Origin: Phycisphaerales bacterium | GTDB lineage: Bacteria > Planctomycetota > Phycisphaerae > Phycisphaerales > UBA1924 | Direction: 5' to 3' | Length of the DNA: 42,503 bases | Assembly (NCBI GenBank): GCA_020853815.1 | Contig: JADYYE010000055.1 | Coordinates: 1 to 42,503 of the forward strand | Translations under genes and position numbers: made by a program | The notes under the pieces: model-generated | The model's input: only the letters and a program-made list of their open reading frames with translations | What the model was told of the DNA's origin: nothing | The model's database searches: none | In this document: positions 40,760 through 42,503 of the stretch, piece after piece | Position numbering within the stretch: position 1 is the first letter of the stretch | Layout of the letters: each line of letters opens with the position of its first letter

Positions 40760-41269
40760 TCAGCTCTGCGCGAGGCGCTCGATGGCTTCGCCCGTCATGC
40801 GGTACACGGTCCACTCGTCCATGGCGACGGCGCCGAGCGACTTGTAGAAGCCGATCGCGGGGGTGTTCCAGTCGAGCACCGACCACTCCACGCGGCCGCA
40901 GTTCCGCGCGACCGCGATCCTCGCGATCTCGCGCAGCAGAGCCTTGCCGAGCCCCGAGCCTCGCGCGGCGGGCCGCACGAACAGGTCTTCGAGGTAAATG
41001 CCCGAGCGACCGACCCAGGTTGAGAAATTCGAGAAGAAGAGCGCGAAGCCCTGCGGCACGTCGTCGATCAGCCCGATCAGGCATTCCGCTGTCGGCCCGC
41101 GACCGAAGCCTTCGCCGAAGAGGTTTTGCTCGATGTCGGCGGGCGTCGCCTTGGCGTCTTGCGGCGCTTTCTCGTATTCGGCCAGTTCGCGGATGAGCGA
41201 GAGGATCAGGGGCACGTCGTCGCGCGTCGCGGGGCGGATTGCAAGTCGGGGCGTTGGTGTGCTGTTCAT
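40760..41269 (-). CDS. GNAT-family N-acetyltransferase (diamine/thialysine acetyltransferase-like)
   Basis: Protein of 169 aa. IRPATRDDVPLILSLIRELA and EYEKAP at the start, then YLEDLFVRPAARGSGLGKAL (the acetyl-CoA loop) and RVEWSVLDWNTPAIGFYKSL. The EYEK and EDLFV...RG.G.GK.LL pattern with VLDWN matches the spermidine/spermine or thialysine acetyltransferase group, so a small amine or amino acid is the likely substrate. The start at 41269 has GAGG upstream. Confidence 0.9.
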   Translation of the reverse strand: MNSTPTPRLAIRPATRDDVPLILSLIRELAEYEKAPQDAKATPADIEQNLFGEGFGRGPTAECLIGLIDDVPQGFALFFSNFSTWVGRSGIYLEDLFVRPAARGSGLGKALLREIARIAVARNCGRVEWSVLDWNTPAIGFYKSLGAVAMDEWTVYRMTGEAIERLAQS

Positions 41270-41332
41270 GGAGTGCCTCGCGGAGGTCGTCTTGGCTTCA
41301 ATCGCGGGGGAAGTTGGGCGTGGGATCGCTGA

Positions 41333-42154
41333 TCATCCGGCGGTTGTTGCGACGGGCGCGCCCAGCCGCGGCGCCGCGTCGACGAGCGCACGTGTGTATT
41401 CGTGCTGCGGGCTCTCGATCACGCGATCGCACGGGCCGGTCTCGATGATCTTCCCATCCCGCATGACGGCGACGCGATCGCACAGGGCGCGAACGACGCC
41501 GAAATCGTGGCTGATGAAGAGGTACGAGAGGCCGAGCGACGCTCGCAGATCGGACATGAGATTGACGATCTGGGCTTGGACGGATACGTCGAGGGCGCTG
41601 GTGGGTTCGTCGCACACAATGAGCGATGGATGGAGCATAAGAGCGCGGGCGATCGCGATTCGCTGCTTCTGGCCACCTGAAAACTCGTGCGGGAAGCGGT
41701 CGAGGGCCGTGGACGCCAGACCGCAGCGGTCGAGCATGGCGCGGCACTGAGAAGCGATGTCGTCGGGCCCTGTGTGAGCGCGGTGGACGATCAGCGGCTC
41801 GGCAAGAAGGTCGCGCACACGCATCCGTGGATTGAGCGACCCGCCCGGGTCTTGGAAGATGATCTGCATCCGACGGCGAAGTTGCCGCAGGTCTGCGTGC
41901 GAGGTCGCAAGCACGTCGTGGCCATCGAAGACCACACGACCGGCCTGCGCGGGGATGAGCCGCAGCACGGCCCTTCCGAGCGTGGTCTTTCCCGATCCTG
42001 ATTCGCCGACCAGGGCGAGGGCCTCGCCGCGCCCGACGCTGAACGAGACCGAATCGACGATCCTGCGGGCCTGCGGCCCGGTGCCGAACGAGACGCACAA
42101 CGACTCGACGCTGAGCAGTGGGGGAGAAGCGGGGCGTGTGGCCGCGTCGGGCAT
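41333..42154 (-). CDS. ABC transporter ATP-binding protein of the oligopeptide/dipeptide type
   Basis: Protein of 273 aa. It has Walker A GESGSGKTT (50-58), the Q loop in IIFQDPGGSLNPRM, the signature FSGGQKQRIAIARAL, Walker B LIVCDEPTSALD and the switch His in FISHDFG. QDP..SLNPR and the ending SPQHEYTRALVDAAP are typical of DppF/OppF-type subunits. No permease, binding protein or second ATPase is in the window; partners may lie elsewhere, since the gene is isolated. The start at 42154 gives the normal length, but no clear ribosome site precedes it. Confidence 0.9.
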   Translation of the reverse strand: MPDAATRPASPPLLSVESLCVSFGTGPQARRIVDSVSFSVGRGEALALVGESGSGKTTLGRAVLRLIPAQAGRVVFDGHDVLATSHADLRQLRRRMQIIFQDPGGSLNPRMRVRDLLAEPLIVHRAHTGPDDIASQCRAMLDRCGLASTALDRFPHEFSGGQKQRIAIARALMLHPSLIVCDEPTSALDVSVQAQIVNLMSDLRASLGLSYLFISHDFGVVRALCDRVAVMRDGKIIETGPCDRVIESPQHEYTRALVDAAPRLGAPVATTAG

Positions 42155-42389
42155 GGGGTGGATGGTACAAGAGCCCGGCGCGGGGCGGCGGAGAACGATT
42201 GAGACGTGGCTACTTGAGCGTGCGGGGATACCCGACCGCGTGCCGCAATCTGGCTGCGTTGCTGGCGCTGGCTCGTCCGCGTTTTCCGCGTGGGCCGTGT
42301 CGTGCGTGCGGTGTGTGCGGCATGTGCGGCGTGGGGTGCCGGGCACGGCAAGTCGAGCAAATCGCCCGCGCGCTGGGCGAAAGTGAGGC

Positions 42390-42417
42390 TTGACGCGGGT
42401 CGATCCACGGCTACTGT
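42390..42417 (+). promoter_or_regulatory. sigma-70-type promoter of tRNA-Phe
   Basis: TTGACG, 16 nt, TACTGT, ending 16 nt before the tRNA. This is the best -35/-10 pair in the window. No other feature is seen in the 279-nt spacer before the tRNA. Confidence 0.65.
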
Positions 42418-42433
42418 TTGGGTCTGACAAGTC

Positions 42434-42503
42434 GGGTAGGTAGCTCAGTTGGTAGAGCACCGCATTGAAAATGCGGGTGTCGCCGGTTCAAGTCCGGCCC
42501 TGC
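42434..42503 (+). tRNA. tRNA-Phe (anticodon GAA), 3' end cut by the window
   Basis: GGGTAGG begins the acceptor arm. The D arm is GCTC/GAGC. The anticodon stem CCGCA/TGCGG holds loop TTGAAAA, so the anticodon is GAA. The T arm GCCGG-TTCAAGT-CCGGC is perfect. The sequence stops after CCTGC, so the last two acceptor bases and the discriminator are missing. Confidence 0.93.

Noticed and set aside
1..42503. Insertion sequences, phage genes or a defence island
   Set aside because: No transposase, integrase, phage or defence protein could be recognised in any gene. Repeats are short and non-coding.

Overview
The window is high-GC, densely coded bacterial chromosome. It most likely comes from a planctomycete of the Phycisphaerae/Phycisphaerales type. 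The pointers are two secreted proteins ending in a doubled EF-hand 'GC-type dockerin' tail, two PEP-CTERM-like proteins ending in RRRR, two membrane proteins ending in a CGYxLxG...CPECG zinc ribbon, lipid A synthesis (lpxB), the MEP isoprenoid pathway, and many GTG/TTG starts, some apparently leaderless. No phage, plasmid, transposase or CRISPR array is visible.

Layout. 0.2-4.4 kb: a secreted SUMF1/FGE-like protein (minus strand), xseB, a long prepilin peptidase and an OmpA-type lipoprotein. 4.7-7.3 kb: a tandem-FAS1 (fasciclin) secreted protein followed by an ECF sigma factor and an RskA-like anti-sigma factor, a set resembling mycobacterial sigK-rskA with its fasciclin genes. 7.5-13.6 kb: two large surface proteins, a matrixin-like metalloprotease with Ig-like domains and a beta-helix-type repeat protein. 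They share the same dockerin tail and the same 92-bp 3' untranslated cassette with terminator. 13.65 kb: tRNA-Val. 14-18.2 kb: an OPT-family transporter and an ABC-F ATPase. 18.4-22.7 kb: two small membrane proteins, lpxB, and an rsmB-like rRNA methyltransferase. 22.8-26.4 kb: a ptsN-like EIIA, a prenyl diphosphate synthase and dxs. 26.6-27.6 kb: a second SUMF1-like paralogue. 28.2-32.7 kb: a sugar phosphate isomerase-like protein, a GHL10-type hydrolase, a ROK kinase and an MmgE/PrpD protein. 33-38.1 kb: a zinc-ribbon membrane protein, folP, trxA, a Gfo/Idh/MocA oxidoreductase and ribosomal protein S1. 38.3-42.5 kb: ispD, a second zinc-ribbon protein, HIT, cupin, GNAT, an oligopeptide-type ABC ATPase and a tRNA-Phe cut by the window end.

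Functionally, prenyl diphosphate synthase, dxs and ispD belong to isoprenoid synthesis. lpxB, and possibly the Gfo/Idh protein, belong to the outer membrane. OmpA, FAS1, SUMF1, dockerin and beta-helix proteins form an exported set.

The most unusual material is between genes. (i) A mosaic of perfect hairpin modules is shared by the flanks of the two SUMF1 paralogues, and one module sits at a convergent gene junction. (ii) Strictly periodic arrays of 7-, 8- and 9-nt words recur at many intergenic sites in both orientations. (iii) Several genes have a TANNNT box ending 5-6 nt before the start codon, which suggests leaderless mRNAs. (iv) Short upstream ORFs overlap the starts of downstream genes. 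All similarity statements come from reading the sequence; no database search was run.
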